64,000 nucleotides of DNA from Oxalobacteraceae sp. CFBP 13730 (GTDB lineage: Bacteria > Pseudomonadota > Gammaproteobacteria > Burkholderiales > Burkholderiaceae_D): positions 1-64,000 of the forward strand of contig JACYUQ010000003.1 of assembly GCA_014841835.1 (NCBI GenBank), written 5' to 3'. The position numbers and the translations under genes are program-made. Each line of letters opens with the position of its first letter. Position 1 is the stretch's first letter. The notes below the pieces were generated by a model, which ran no database searches, had not been told where the DNA came from, and worked only from the letters and a program-made list of their open reading frames with translations. This document shows positions 17,091-27,304 of this stretch, in pieces.

Positions 17091-18398
17091 ATGACAAGCG
17101 AGGCGCCACTGTACCGACATACTGTCCTGTACCTGTGCCAGAGTTTCTTCATCAAGGACAACCGGGCAGAGTTGCTGCTGCATGCCCACAAATACGATTT
17201 CGACATCCGCTTCTTCAGTGAGCTGGGGCAGTATGTCGCGGCCGTCGACGCCGATCGCGGCCCCAGTCTGTTCGTGATCGACCTCGACACCCTGCACAAT
17301 ATGCAGGCCGACCTGCAGGATGCGCGCAAGACGCTGATGCTGGGTGAATTGCTGGCACGTCTGCCGCCCGGTCACAGCTATGTGTACCTGCAATCGAGCC
17401 GCCAGGGCAGCCGCTTCCTGCTGCAGCAGCGGCTGGTCGACAGCCATTGCCTGGCGTATGCCGAAAAGCCGATCGCCAACGATGTGCTGATCGACAAGCT
17501 GTTCAACCTGTTCGTGCAAAGCAAACGGGGCGACGCCGTCACACTGGTCACGCTCGGCCTGCCCGGCAGCCTCGATGATGCGGCGCTGCGCGACCAGCGC
17601 ATCGACGTCAGTTACCACGCCGAGCCATCGACATTGCACCTGCGCGTCAAGGAATTGCAACCGGACCTGGTCCTGATCCCCGACAGCGACTACCTGCGCG
17701 TGGACGCCCTGGCGCGCGTGATCCAAAAGAATATCGAGGCCGATCCGGTGCGCGAAATCGTGCTGCTGCAGCGCCGCCCGGACGACGCCCTGGCCCGGCG
17801 CGCACTGGGCGATGGCTTCGACGCGGTCCTGCCCGACACCGCCTCGGGCATGCTCGAAGCACAACTGGCCAACCGCGCAGCCAAGATCCGGGTCAACAAG
17901 GATTTGATCGGCAAGGACCGCGCCACGGGCCTGCTCAACAAGGTCGGGCTGCGGCGTAAAACACAGGACCTGATCCGCCAGGCCACGCTGGAAGACAAGC
18001 CATTGGCATTCGGCGTCATCGACATCGACAAGTTCAAGACCATCAACGACACCTGGGGTCACCATTTCGGCGACATCGTCATCAAGCGGCTATGCCTGTG
18101 CCTGGCGCCGCAGATGGCCGAGCGCGACCTGCTCAGTCGCTTTGGCGGCGAGGAGTTCGTGGTGGTGTTCTGGGATTGCACGCTGGCGCAGGCTTGGGCC
18201 CGCCTGGACGCACTGCGGGCGGCCTTCGGTGCCATCGCGTTCCAGGTGGCGCCGGGCGACGAACGGCACTTCTCGTTCAGCGGCGGGCTGGCCGCGTTTC
18301 CCGCGCAGCGCAGCGAAAACGACCTGTTCGTGCAGGCCGATGCGATGCTCTACACGGCCAAACAGGGTGGGCGCAACCGGATTTGCCCGGCGCTTTAA
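17091..18398 (+). CDS. GGDEF protein with receiver-like N-terminus
   Basis: A 435-residue cytoplasmic protein. Residues about 8-140 and 148-270 read as two receiver-like alpha/beta domains without a clear phosphoacceptor set, followed by a GGDEF domain (about 278-432) with DIDKFKTINDTWGHH and an intact RFGGEEF active site near 350-356. It should make cyclic di-GMP. The usual RxxD inhibitory site five residues before GGEEF is absent (the local sequence is AERDLLSRF). The ATG at 17091 has a GGAAGG ribosome site; the longer frame upstream crosses the divergent promoter region. It converges with the HDOD copy 2 gene, one base between stops. Confidence 0.87.
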   Translation: MTSEAPLYRHTVLYLCQSFFIKDNRAELLLHAHKYDFDIRFFSELGQYVAAVDADRGPSLFVIDLDTLHNMQADLQDARKTLMLGELLARLPPGHSYVYLQSSRQGSRFLLQQRLVDSHCLAYAEKPIANDVLIDKLFNLFVQSKRGDAVTLVTLGLPGSLDDAALRDQRIDVSYHAEPSTLHLRVKELQPDLVLIPDSDYLRVDALARVIQKNIEADPVREIVLLQRRPDDALARRALGDGFDAVLPDTASGMLEAQLANRAAKIRVNKDLIGKDRATGLLNKVGLRRKTQDLIRQATLEDKPLAFGVIDIDKFKTINDTWGHHFGDIVIKRLCLCLAPQMAERDLLSRFGGEEFVVVFWDCTLAQAWARLDALRAAFGAIAFQVAPGDERHFSFSGGLAAFPAQRSENDLFVQADAMLYTAKQGGRNRICPAL

Positions 18399-18399
18399 G

Positions 18400-19362
18400 C
18401 TAGCTTCTGACGTCGGCCAGCTTGCCCAGACAGCGCCGTTCGAAGCTGTTCAAGCCATCGGTGACGAGATTGTCGTCCTCCGCCACGACGTGGGCATCGA
18501 TCAGCACGTGCAGCTTGGCGATCTGGTCGCCCCGCTCCAGCGCCCGGCCCAGCGCCGATGCGGCCGGCGTGCCGGTACTGGCGATCGCATGCACGACATC
18601 CGGCGGGAACTCCCAATGCGCTGCGATCGACGCCGATAGACCCCGGCTGACGGCAAACAAACGGGCGCCGAATTCGCTCGAGCCGGGAATCTTGCCCGCT
18701 TCGGCTGCGCGTTCGGCCAGGCGGAACGCCACCAGCAAGCCCAGGTTCTGCATCAGCCCCGCCAGGTAAGCTTCGAACACACCGGCAGCCATGCCCGGCG
18801 CCATCAGGCTCGACGCCAGCGCGCACTTCTCGGCCTGATGCCAGACCAGCGGCGCCGCATGGCGCGCGAAGCCGGTGTCGGCCATGCGCAACAGCGGGCG
18901 AAACGCGATCCGCGCCAGCAGCATGCGCAGGCCGTTCTGACCGAGCATCAACAACGCGGCATCGAGCGACTTGATGGGCTGCAGCGGGCGGTAATACGCG
19001 CTGTTGGCTTCGCGGATCACCTCGGCCACCAGCACCGTGTCGCGCTCGACCGAGCGCGCGAGCGCGCCCTGCGATACGGCATCGTCGGCCAGGTCGCGCA
19101 GCAGTTCCGGGATCAGTTCGGGGATACGCGGCACCAGGCCGCTGGCCGCGTTCGGATCGAGCGCCAGCGTGCGCACCAGGTCCAGCAGGTGTTCTTCGAC
19201 GTCGGGCGTGGCTTCGTAACCGGCCGATGCGGTCAGCCAGCGGTAATACGCACCATCGACCTGCACGGCCAGGTCGGCCGCAGGTTCGCCGGCCGGCGGT
19301 TCGCTCGCGTCCACGGCTGGCGTCTTGTCGGCGCCCAGCATACGGTCAATCCATTTTTTCAT
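18400..19362 (-). CDS. HDOD domain protein (copy 2)
   Basis: A 320-residue HDOD protein, paralogous to the one at 12501-13469 and roughly 60% identical to it by eye through the HDOD core (VAEVIREANSAYYRP, NGLRMLLARIAFRPLLR, FEAYLAGLMQNLGL, FPPDVV). The N-terminal linker (about 15-35) and the last 60 residues differ most. Role as for HDOD proteins generally: signalling scaffold or sensor, no catalytic HD pair evident. It lies 46 bp downstream of the nodT-type efflux gene on the same strand, so read-through from the pump operon is possible. Confidence 0.85.
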   Translation of the reverse strand: MKKWIDRMLGADKTPAVDASEPPAGEPAADLAVQVDGAYYRWLTASAGYEATPDVEEHLLDLVRTLALDPNAASGLVPRIPELIPELLRDLADDAVSQGALARSVERDTVLVAEVIREANSAYYRPLQPIKSLDAALLMLGQNGLRMLLARIAFRPLLRMADTGFARHAAPLVWHQAEKCALASSLMAPGMAAGVFEAYLAGLMQNLGLLVAFRLAERAAEAGKIPGSSEFGARLFAVSRGLSASIAAHWEFPPDVVHAIASTGTPAASALGRALERGDQIAKLHVLIDAHVVAEDDNLVTDGLNSFERRCLGKLADVRS

Positions 19363-19408
19363 AAAGTCGCTCGGGCCTCGGATGCGTCATTGTAAGCCCA
19401 GACGCGGC

Positions 19409-20872
19409 TCAATTGACAATTGCCGGTGCGTTGTCGATGCTGCCCCCGACCCAGCCGCCGCCCAGCGCCTGGATCAGCGACACGGCGGCCGTCTGGCGGT
19501 CGGCCTGCACCTGCACCAGCTGGCGCCGCGCATTGAGCGCCGTAACCTGCGCCTGCACCACCTCGGTATAGCTCACCTGCCCCGACTTGTAGCGGTTCAG
19601 GATCTGCTCTTCGACCAGGCCCGCCGCTTCGGCCGCCTCAACGCGCAACTGCTGCTGTTGCTCGAGCACGCGGGTGGCGGCCAGGCCATTCTCGACATCG
19701 GCGAACGCTGTCAGCACCACCTGGCGGTAGCTGGCCACGGTGGCCTGGTGTCGCGCCTCGGCGCCTTCGACGCTGGCACGCGTGGCGCCGGCATTGAACA
19801 GCGTCTGCGCCGCCGACAGTCCGAACGACCAGGCCGCGTTCGACAGCGAGAACAGGTCGCCCACGCGGCTCGTGTTATTGCCGTACGACGCCGACAGCCC
19901 GAAGGTCGGGAAGTACGCCGAGCGCGCGATGCCGATGTCGGCATTGGCCACGGCTACATTGCGCTCGGCGGCGGCGATGTCGGGCCGGCGCTGCAGCAGT
20001 GTGGATGGCACGCCCACCGGGACGGCCGGCACCACCACCTGCCATGGCGTGCTGGCCAGCGCGAAGCTCGACGGGCTCTGGCCGACCAGCACCGCAATCG
20101 CATGTTCGAGTTCGGCGCGCGAGCGCGCAAGGCCAAGCGCATCGCTGCGCGCCGTGGCCAGCTGCGTCTGTGCCTGCAGCACGTCCGAACGTGCCGAGAC
20201 GCCGGCCGCAAAGCGGTTCGACGTGATCTGCAGCACGCGTTCATAGCCTTCGATGGTGGCCGTGAGCATGCCGATCTGGGCGTCCGTCTGGCGCAGCGAG
20301 AAGTAGTTGATCGCCAGCTCGCCAAGCGCCGCGAGACGCACGCTGGCCAGGTCGGCGGCGCTGGCCTGGGCACTGGCTTCGGCCGCATCGACCGCCGTGC
20401 GCAGGCGGCCGAACACGTCCGGCTCCCAGCTCGCGCCGATCTGCAGGCGGTAGGCGCTGGCGGCGCCGCGGTTATTGTCGCCGCTGCCACCGCCGGCGCG
20501 GTCGCCCCCGGCGCCAAGCGACACCACCGGGAACAGCGACGCGCGCTGCTGCGCGACGATCGAGCGCGCCTGGGCGTAGTTGGCCACGGCGACAGCGATG
20601 TTCTGGTTGGCCACCTCGACCTGGCGGCTCAGGCGATCGAGTTCCGGGTCGTTGAACAGCTGCCACCAGGGACCGCGCTCGAGCGCGTCGGCGGGCGCGG
20701 CAGGCGCCCAGCCCGGCAAGGGCGCGTTGACACCCTTGTAGGCAGCGGGCAGCGGACCGGCGGGCAGCGCGGCAGGCCGTTCGTAGGCCGGGCCGACGGC
20801 GCAGCCGCCAAGGCCGAGGGCCAGTGCGAGGACAGTCAGGCGCAAGGAAGCAGAGATTTGCATGGGCATCAT
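19409..20872 (-). CDS. NodT-family outer-membrane efflux lipoprotein
   Basis: A 487-residue outer-membrane factor of the NodT/OprM type. It has a lipoprotein signal with LGGC (Cys24) followed by AVGPAYERP, and two repeated TolC-like halves (about 55-260 and 265-470) rich in coiled-coil helix. It forms the outer-membrane duct of the RND pump encoded just upstream. Its ATG overlaps the mdtC stop codon (ATGA), so the two are translationally linked. A second in-frame ATG at 20863 (MQISAS) would give a shorter signal peptide and is equally likely. Confidence 0.9.
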   Translation of the reverse strand: MMPMQISASLRLTVLALALGLGGCAVGPAYERPAALPAGPLPAAYKGVNAPLPGWAPAAPADALERGPWWQLFNDPELDRLSRQVEVANQNIAVAVANYAQARSIVAQQRASLFPVVSLGAGGDRAGGGSGDNNRGAASAYRLQIGASWEPDVFGRLRTAVDAAEASAQASAADLASVRLAALGELAINYFSLRQTDAQIGMLTATIEGYERVLQITSNRFAAGVSARSDVLQAQTQLATARSDALGLARSRAELEHAIAVLVGQSPSSFALASTPWQVVVPAVPVGVPSTLLQRRPDIAAAERNVAVANADIGIARSAYFPTFGLSASYGNNTSRVGDLFSLSNAAWSFGLSAAQTLFNAGATRASVEGAEARHQATVASYRQVVLTAFADVENGLAATRVLEQQQQLRVEAAEAAGLVEEQILNRYKSGQVSYTEVVQAQVTALNARRQLVQVQADRQTAAVSLIQALGGGWVGGSIDNAPAIVN

Positions 20873-23800
20873 GGTTTGGCGAGCGAGGGACCGGTCCCCG
20901 GCGTCTGATCGACGTCGTGCGGGTGGCGGGTCAACGCGTGTTCATCGGGTTTGCGGGTGCGCAGCTTGTCGAGCAGGACATACACGACCGGCGTGGTAAG
21001 CAGTGTCAGGAGCTGGCTCGCGACCAGGCCGCCGATGATGGCGATGCCCAGCGGCCGGCGCAGTTCGGAGCCTTCGCCGAAGCCGATCGCCAGCGGCAGC
21101 GCGCCCAGCGCGGCGGCCAGCGTCGTCATCAGGATCGGGCGGAAGCGCAGCATGCAGGCCTCGCGCACCGCTTCCATTGCGGTGAGACCGCGCGCACGCT
21201 CGGCCTCCAGCGCGAAGTCGATGATCAGGATCGCATTCTTTTTCACGATGCCGATCAACAGGAACACGCCGATCAGCGCGATGATCGAGAATTCCATCTT
21301 GAACAGCAGCAGCGCCAGCACCGCGCCCACACCGGCCGACGGCAGCGTCGAGAGCACGGTGATCGGGTGAATCAGGCTTTCGTACAGGATGCCGAGCACG
21401 ATGTAGATGACGATAATGGCAGCCAAAATCAGCAGCGGCTGCTCCTGGCTCGAGGCCTGCGCCGCTGCGGCGGTGCCCTGGGAACTGCCACGCACATTGG
21501 TCGGCATGCCGATGTCGGCTTCGGCCTGGCGCACGGCGGCTTCGCCGTCGGTCAGCGTGAAGCCTTCATTCAGGTTGTACGACACCGTGGTGGCCAGTTC
21601 GCCATCCTGGTGGCTGACTGAAGTTGCGGTCGCGCTTTCGGCGAAGCTGGCGATCGCCGACAGCGGCACCATCGTCGCGGCGCTGTCGGCCAGCGCCTGG
21701 CCGCCGGACGGATCGCGCGCCGCCGTCAGGCTCGCTGTCGCCGATGTCGCCGCACCCGCAGCGCCGGCGGCGGCGGCCGTGCCGGTGCTGGACGAGACCA
21801 CATTCTGGCTCCCGCCGGCGGCCCGCGCCGGCACGTACACATCCTTCAGCGCTTCGGGCGACTGCGCATACTTCTGCGCCACGCCCATCACGACGTGGTA
21901 CTGGTTCAGCTCATCGTAGATGTTCGCCACCTGGCGCTGGCCGAACGCGTTGTACAGCGCATTGGTGACGTCGCGCGTCGTGATACCCATGCGCGCCGCA
22001 CTCTCCTTGTCGATGGTGACATAGGTTTCCACGCCGTTTTCGGCCTGGTCGGTGTCGACGTCGACCAGCGCCGGCTGCCCTTTCATGGCCTCGGCCAGTT
22101 TGGCTGCCCACAGCTTGAGGTCTTCGGCGTTGTCGCTCTTGAGCGTGTACTGGTAGGTCGAATTGCTCGAACGCCCGCCCATACGCAAGTCCTGCACCGG
22201 ATTGAGGAAGATCGAGATACCCGTGACCTTCGCCATTTGCGGCCGCAGGCGCGCGATCACGGCCTGCGCCGCGACATCGCGCTCGCTCACGGGTTTGAGG
22301 TTGACGAACATGAAGCCGCCACCGGCCCGCCCGCCGCCGGTAAAGGCAACCACCGTATCGACGGCCGGATCCTTGCGGATGATCTCGACCAGCTGATAAA
22401 TCTTCTTCTGCATGGCCTGCGACGAGATGCTCTGGTCGGCGCGGATGCCGCCGTTCATCTGGCCCGAATCCTGCTGCGGGAAGAAGCCCTTGGGCGCATT
22501 GGTGAAGAGGTAGATATTCAGGCCGACCGTAAACAGCAGGATGATCATGACCAGCACCTTGCTGGCCAGCGCCCAGTCCAGCGCATGCTCGTAGACGCGC
22601 AGCACGCGCGCGAAGCCACCTTCGGACCAGCGCGCGAGGCGTCCCGGCTTCTTGTCCTTGTCTTCGGCGCGCAGCAGCCAGGCGCACATCATCGGCGTGG
22701 TCGTCAGCGAGATCACGAGCGAAATCATGACCGCCGCCGACAGCGTGACGGCAAATTCGCGGAACAGGCGGCCCACCTGCCCGCCCATGAACAGCAGCGG
22801 GATGAAGACGGCCACCAGCGACAGCGAAATCGACAGCACCGTGAAGCCCACTTCGCGCGCGCCGAGTAATGCTGCGGCCATGCGGTCCATGCCGTTCTCG
22901 ATATGGCGCGCCGTATTTTCCAGCACCACGATGGCATCGTCGACGACAAAGCCGGCGGCCACCGTCAGCGCCATCAGCGACAGGTTGTTGAGCGAAAAGC
23001 CCAGCGCATACATGACGCCGAAGGTGCCCAGCAGCGAGACCACCGTGGCCACTGCAGGAATCACGGTCGCGCGCAGGCTGCGCAGGAACACGCTGACCAC
23101 GGCCACCACCAGCACGATCGACAGCACGAGCGTGAATTCGATCTCGTGCAGCGAGGCGCGGATCGAATTGGTGCGGTCCGACGCGATCGCCAGCTGGATG
23201 TCCCCGGGCAGCTGCGCCTGCAGCGATGGCAGCAGGTCGCGGATGCCGTCGACGGTCTCGATGACGTTGGCGTCGGGCTGGCGTGTGACCAGCACGATGA
23301 CGGCGGGCCGCCCGTTGAACAGGCCCAGCGTGTAGACGTTCTCGGGGCCGTCGAACACGGTGGCCACGTCGGACAGGCGCACGGCGGCGCCATTGCGCCA
23401 CGCGACCACGAGGTCCTTGTAGTCGGCAGCGCTGCGGCCATCGCCGCCGGCCGGCTGCGAATAGATCTGCAGGCGGTTGCCGTTGCCATCGATCTCGCCC
23501 TTGGGGCGGTTCGGGTTGGTGGCCTGGATCGCGGCGCGCACATCCTCGGCCGAGACGCCATAGCGGTTCAGCGAATACGGCACCAGCTCGACGCGCACGG
23601 CCGGCAGCGAGCCGCCGCCGATTTCGACTTCGCCGACGCCCTTGACCTGCGCCAGGCGCTGCTGCACGAGGTTCGAGACCGACTCGAAAATCTCGGCCGG
23701 CTCCTTGGTCTTTGACGTCAGCGCCAGGATCAGCACCGGCGCATCTGAAGGATTGGCTTTACGGTAAGTTGGATTGCTGCGCAGCGTGGCCGGCAGGTCG

Positions 23801-24150
23801 GCGCGCGAGGCGCTGATCGCCGCCTGCACTTCGCGCGCGGCGGAATCGATCTGGCGATTCAGTTCGAACTGCAGGTTGATCCGGCTCGAGCCGGTGCCGC
23901 TGCTGGACGTCATTTCATTGACGCCGGCAATCGCGCCAAGGCGCCGTTCGAGCGGCGTGGCCACGCTCGACGCCATCGTTTCCGGACTGGCGCCCGGCAG
24001 CGACGCCGACACCGAAATGGTCGGGTAGTCGACCTGCGGCAGCGGCGCCACCGGCAGCACGAAGTAGGCGGCGATGCCGGCCAGCGCGATGCCGATCGTC
24101 AGCAGCACCGTGGCGATCGGCCGTTCGACGAAGGGGCGCGACAGGTTCAT
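20869..24150 (-). CDS. mdtC: RND multidrug efflux permease, MdtC-like
   Basis: An inner-membrane proton/drug antiporter of the HAE1 RND family, 1093 residues. It has the opening MNLSRPFVERPIAT, the proton-relay DD pair in VVDDAIVV (404-405), two large periplasmic porter regions and the closing IGIVKKNAILIIDFA block. It is longer than E. coli MdtC (about 1025) because of a Gly/Ala/Ser-rich insertion at about 775-826 in the second periplasmic half. The ATG at 24150 overlaps the mdtB stop codon (ATGA). With MdtB it should form a heterotrimeric pump. The open frame upstream of 24150 lies within mdtB. Confidence 0.92.
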   Translation of the reverse strand: MNLSRPFVERPIATVLLTIGIALAGIAAYFVLPVAPLPQVDYPTISVSASLPGASPETMASSVATPLERRLGAIAGVNEMTSSSGTGSSRINLQFELNRQIDSAAREVQAAISASRADLPATLRSNPTYRKANPSDAPVLILALTSKTKEPAEIFESVSNLVQQRLAQVKGVGEVEIGGGSLPAVRVELVPYSLNRYGVSAEDVRAAIQATNPNRPKGEIDGNGNRLQIYSQPAGGDGRSAADYKDLVVAWRNGAAVRLSDVATVFDGPENVYTLGLFNGRPAVIVLVTRQPDANVIETVDGIRDLLPSLQAQLPGDIQLAIASDRTNSIRASLHEIEFTLVLSIVLVVAVVSVFLRSLRATVIPAVATVVSLLGTFGVMYALGFSLNNLSLMALTVAAGFVVDDAIVVLENTARHIENGMDRMAAALLGAREVGFTVLSISLSLVAVFIPLLFMGGQVGRLFREFAVTLSAAVMISLVISLTTTPMMCAWLLRAEDKDKKPGRLARWSEGGFARVLRVYEHALDWALASKVLVMIILLFTVGLNIYLFTNAPKGFFPQQDSGQMNGGIRADQSISSQAMQKKIYQLVEIIRKDPAVDTVVAFTGGGRAGGGFMFVNLKPVSERDVAAQAVIARLRPQMAKVTGISIFLNPVQDLRMGGRSSNSTYQYTLKSDNAEDLKLWAAKLAEAMKGQPALVDVDTDQAENGVETYVTIDKESAARMGITTRDVTNALYNAFGQRQVANIYDELNQYHVVMGVAQKYAQSPEALKDVYVPARAAGGSQNVVSSSTGTAAAAGAAGAATSATASLTAARDPSGGQALADSAATMVPLSAIASFAESATATSVSHQDGELATTVSYNLNEGFTLTDGEAAVRQAEADIGMPTNVRGSSQGTAAAAQASSQEQPLLILAAIIVIYIVLGILYESLIHPITVLSTLPSAGVGAVLALLLFKMEFSIIALIGVFLLIGIVKKNAILIIDFALEAERARGLTAMEAVREACMLRFRPILMTTLAAALGALPLAIGFGEGSELRRPLGIAIIGGLVASQLLTLLTTPVVYVLLDKLRTRKPDEHALTRHPHDVDQTPGTGPSLAKP

Positions 24151-27100
24151 GCGCCCGCCCCCTCGGTCTTGTGCGGCGCTTTGCCGGTCAGGCGGCGCGC
24201 GGTGCGGTCGAACGCCAGGTAGATGACAGGCGTCGTAAACAACGTCAGCAGCTGGCTCAGGACCAGGCCACCGAACATCGCCAGGCCCAGTGGGCGGCGC
24301 AGCTCGGCGCCCTCGCCCGTACCCAGCATCAGCGGCACGGCGGCGAACAGCGCCGCCAGTGTCGTCATCAGGATCGGGCGGAAGCGCAGCAAGGCCGCCT
24401 GGCGGATCGCATCCAGCGGCGACTTGCCTTCCTCGCGCTCGGCCTCGATCGCAAAGTCGATCATCATGATCGCGTTCTTTTTGACGATGCCGATCAACAG
24501 GATCATGCCGATGATACCGATCACGCCCAGCCCCTGGCCACTGACCCACAGCGCCAGCAACGCGCCCACGCCGGCCGACGGCAGCGTCGACAGGATGGTC
24601 AGCGGGTGGATATAACTTTCGTACAGCACGCCCAGCACGATGTAGACGCAGACGACGGCCGCCATGATCAGCCACAGCTGGTTCGACAGTGACGACTCGT
24701 AGGCGCCGGATGCGCCCAGGAACGTCATGCTGACCGACGCCGGCATGCCAAGGTCGACAGCAGCGGCGCGGATCGCGGCCACCGCATCGCCCAGCGACGC
24801 GCCGGCCGCGGTATCAAAACCGACCGTGGCCGCCGGGTACTGCGCCACGTGGATCACCTGCAGCGGCGCCTGGCGTTCGCTGATGGTGGCCACCGCCGAC
24901 AGGGGCGTGGACTGGCCGGAGCCGGTGCGCAGTTGCAGCCGGCCCAGCGCGGCAATCGACATCGCCTTGTCCTGCTGCGCCTCGAGAATCACGCGGTACT
25001 GGTTGGTCTCGGTGAAGATCGTCGAGACGATGCGCTGGCCGTAGGCGCTGTAGAGCGCATCGTCAATCGACGCGGCCGTGATCGACAGGCGCGAGGCCGT
25101 GTCGCGGTCGATGTCGATGAAGGCGGCAGCGCCGGTTGCGCCGGCATCGGTGACGGCCGTGCGCAACTCGGGCAAGGTGCCGATCTTGGTCGTCAGCTTG
25201 CGTGCCCACTCGTTGACCAGGTCAGTGTCGGCGCCTTCGACCGAGAAGCGGTACTGGGTCGGGCCGCTTTCGGCGTCGATCGTCAGATCCTGCGTCGGCT
25301 GCAGGAACAGCTGCAGACCCGCCACATTAGCGACACGCTCGCGCAGCCGCATCATCGTCTCGGCCTGATCGCCACGATCGGCCTTCAGGTTGATCAGCAT
25401 GGTGCCGGTATGGAGCATCGTGTTGTTGGCCGCGTCGACGCCGACGTACGACGCGACCGACTCGACCGCCTCGTCCTGCATGATGCGACGCGCGGCTTCC
25501 TGCTGCAGCTTGGCCATGTCGGTGTACGAGATCGACTGGCGTGCCTGCACGCGCGCCTGCAACTGGCCGGTGTCCTGGGTCGGGAACAGCCCTTTCGGAA
25601 TGATTGTCCACATGACCGCGGTCAGCACCACGGTCGCCAGGGCCACCAGCAAGGTCAGGCCCTGGCGCTTCAATACCCAGCCCAGCATCACGTCGTAGCG
25701 CGCGATCACGCGGTCGAAGAACGCCTGGAACTTGACGGCGAAGCGGCTTGGTTTTTCATTTTCGTGGCTGCGCAGCCAGCGCCCGGCCATCATCGGCACG
25801 AGCGTGAGCGACACCACGCCCGAAATCAGGATCGTGATGGCCAGCGTGACGGCAAATTCGCGGAACAGGCGCCCGACCACGTCGCCCATGAACAGCAGCG
25901 GGATCAGCACGGCGATCAGCGAGACGGTCAACGAAATGATCGTAAAGCCAATCTGCGTGGCGCCCTTGATCGCAGCGGCCATCGGGGCTTCGCCTTTTTC
26001 GATGTAGCGCGCGATGTTCTCGATCATGACGATCGCATCGTCGACAACAAAGCCGGTCGCAATCGTCAGCGCCATCAGCGACAGGTTGTTGAGGCTGTAG
26101 CCAAGCAGGTACATGACGCCGAAACTGCCGATCAGCGAGATCGGCACGGCCAGGCTGGCAATCACGGTCGCGCGCAGGTCGTGCAGGAACGCGAAGATCA
26201 CCAGCACGACCATGATCACGGCCAGCACCAGTTCGATCTGCACGTGCTTGACCGAGGCGCGAATGCCCGTGGTGCGGTCGCTCAGCACATCCATGCGAAG
26301 CGCGCTGGGCAGACCCGCCTGCAGTTCGGGCAGGCGCGCCTTGATCGCGTCAACGGTGGCGATCACGTTCGCGCCCGGCTGGCGCTGCACGTTCAGGATG
26401 ATCGCCGGCTTCATATTGGCCCAGGCGCCCAGGCGCACGTTCTCGGCGCTGTCGACAACCTTGGCCACTTCGAGCAGCTTGACCGGCGCGCCGTTGCGGT
26501 AGGCGACGATCAGGTTCTGGTAGTCGGGCACCGTGACCAGCTGGTCGTTGGCATTGATCGCGTACGAACGCGTCGGACCGTCGAAGCTGCCTTTGGCGCT
26601 GTTGGCATTGGCCGCGGTGATCGCCGTGCGCAGCGTGTCGAGGCCCAGGCCATACGATGCAAGGGCGGCAGTATCGGCCTGGATGCGTACGGCAGGGCGC
26701 TGCCCGCCCGACAGCGATACCTGGCCCACGCCGGACACCTGGCTGATCTTCAGGGCCAGGCGCGTGTTGACGAGGTTCTGGACTTCGGTCAGTGGCAGCG
26801 TGTCGGACGTAATCGCGAGCGTGAGCACCGGCGCGTCGGCCGGATTGACCTTGGCGTAGACCGGTGGCGCCGGCAGATCGGTCGGCAGCAGCGAGCCGCC
26901 GGCATTGATCGCGGCCTGCACTTCCTGCTCGGCCACGTCGAGCGTCTCGCCCAGTGCGAACTGCAGCGTGACCATCGACACGCCGGCAGCGCTGGTGGAA
27001 CTCATGCGGGTCAGGCCGGCCATCTGGCCGAACTGGCGTTCGAGCGGCGCGGTGACGGTGCGCGCCATGACTTCGGGACTGGCGCCCGGGTACAGCGTCT

Positions 27101-27242
27101 GCACCTGGATGGTCGGGAAGTCAACCTGCGGCAGTGCGGCCAGCGGCAGGAAGCGGTAGCCCACCAGGCCCGAGAGCACGATCGCCAGCATCAGCAATGC
27201 GGTGGCGACCGGGCGCTGGATAAAGGGGGTGGAGGGGCTCAC
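24147..27242 (-). CDS. mdtB: RND multidrug efflux permease, MdtB-like
   Basis: A 1031-residue inner-membrane RND permease of the MdtB type: opening STPFIQRPVATALLM, proton-relay pair in VVDDAIVM (401-402), two periplasmic loops, and IGIVKKNAIMMIDFA near the C-terminus. It would act with the MdtC-like protein, whose start overlaps this stop. Family knowledge from E. coli MdtABC suggests bile salts, novobiocin and similar compounds as substrates; the substrate here is not determinable. The gap to mdtA is unusually wide (220 bp) and contains an inverted repeat pair. Confidence 0.93.
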   Translation of the reverse strand: MSPSTPFIQRPVATALLMLAIVLSGLVGYRFLPLAALPQVDFPTIQVQTLYPGASPEVMARTVTAPLERQFGQMAGLTRMSSTSAAGVSMVTLQFALGETLDVAEQEVQAAINAGGSLLPTDLPAPPVYAKVNPADAPVLTLAITSDTLPLTEVQNLVNTRLALKISQVSGVGQVSLSGGQRPAVRIQADTAALASYGLGLDTLRTAITAANANSAKGSFDGPTRSYAINANDQLVTVPDYQNLIVAYRNGAPVKLLEVAKVVDSAENVRLGAWANMKPAIILNVQRQPGANVIATVDAIKARLPELQAGLPSALRMDVLSDRTTGIRASVKHVQIELVLAVIMVVLVIFAFLHDLRATVIASLAVPISLIGSFGVMYLLGYSLNNLSLMALTIATGFVVDDAIVMIENIARYIEKGEAPMAAAIKGATQIGFTIISLTVSLIAVLIPLLFMGDVVGRLFREFAVTLAITILISGVVSLTLVPMMAGRWLRSHENEKPSRFAVKFQAFFDRVIARYDVMLGWVLKRQGLTLLVALATVVLTAVMWTIIPKGLFPTQDTGQLQARVQARQSISYTDMAKLQQEAARRIMQDEAVESVASYVGVDAANNTMLHTGTMLINLKADRGDQAETMMRLRERVANVAGLQLFLQPTQDLTIDAESGPTQYRFSVEGADTDLVNEWARKLTTKIGTLPELRTAVTDAGATGAAAFIDIDRDTASRLSITAASIDDALYSAYGQRIVSTIFTETNQYRVILEAQQDKAMSIAALGRLQLRTGSGQSTPLSAVATISERQAPLQVIHVAQYPAATVGFDTAAGASLGDAVAAIRAAAVDLGMPASVSMTFLGASGAYESSLSNQLWLIMAAVVCVYIVLGVLYESYIHPLTILSTLPSAGVGALLALWVSGQGLGVIGIIGMILLIGIVKKNAIMMIDFAIEAEREEGKSPLDAIRQAALLRFRPILMTTLAALFAAVPLMLGTGEGAELRRPLGLAMFGGLVLSQLLTLFTTPVIYLAFDRTARRLTGKAPHKTEGAGA

Positions 27243-27304
27243 GCGTTGCTCCCGCTACCGTCGTGGGCGAGGGCCAGGCGCGAGCTGGCTGCTGGCATAC
27301 CACC

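Noticed and set aside
14657..17221. Long plus-strand open frame of 854 codons
   Set aside because: It is antisense to the S46 peptidase and pnuC genes, has no domain signature and is Arg/His/Gln-rich in the way shadow frames of GC-rich genes are.
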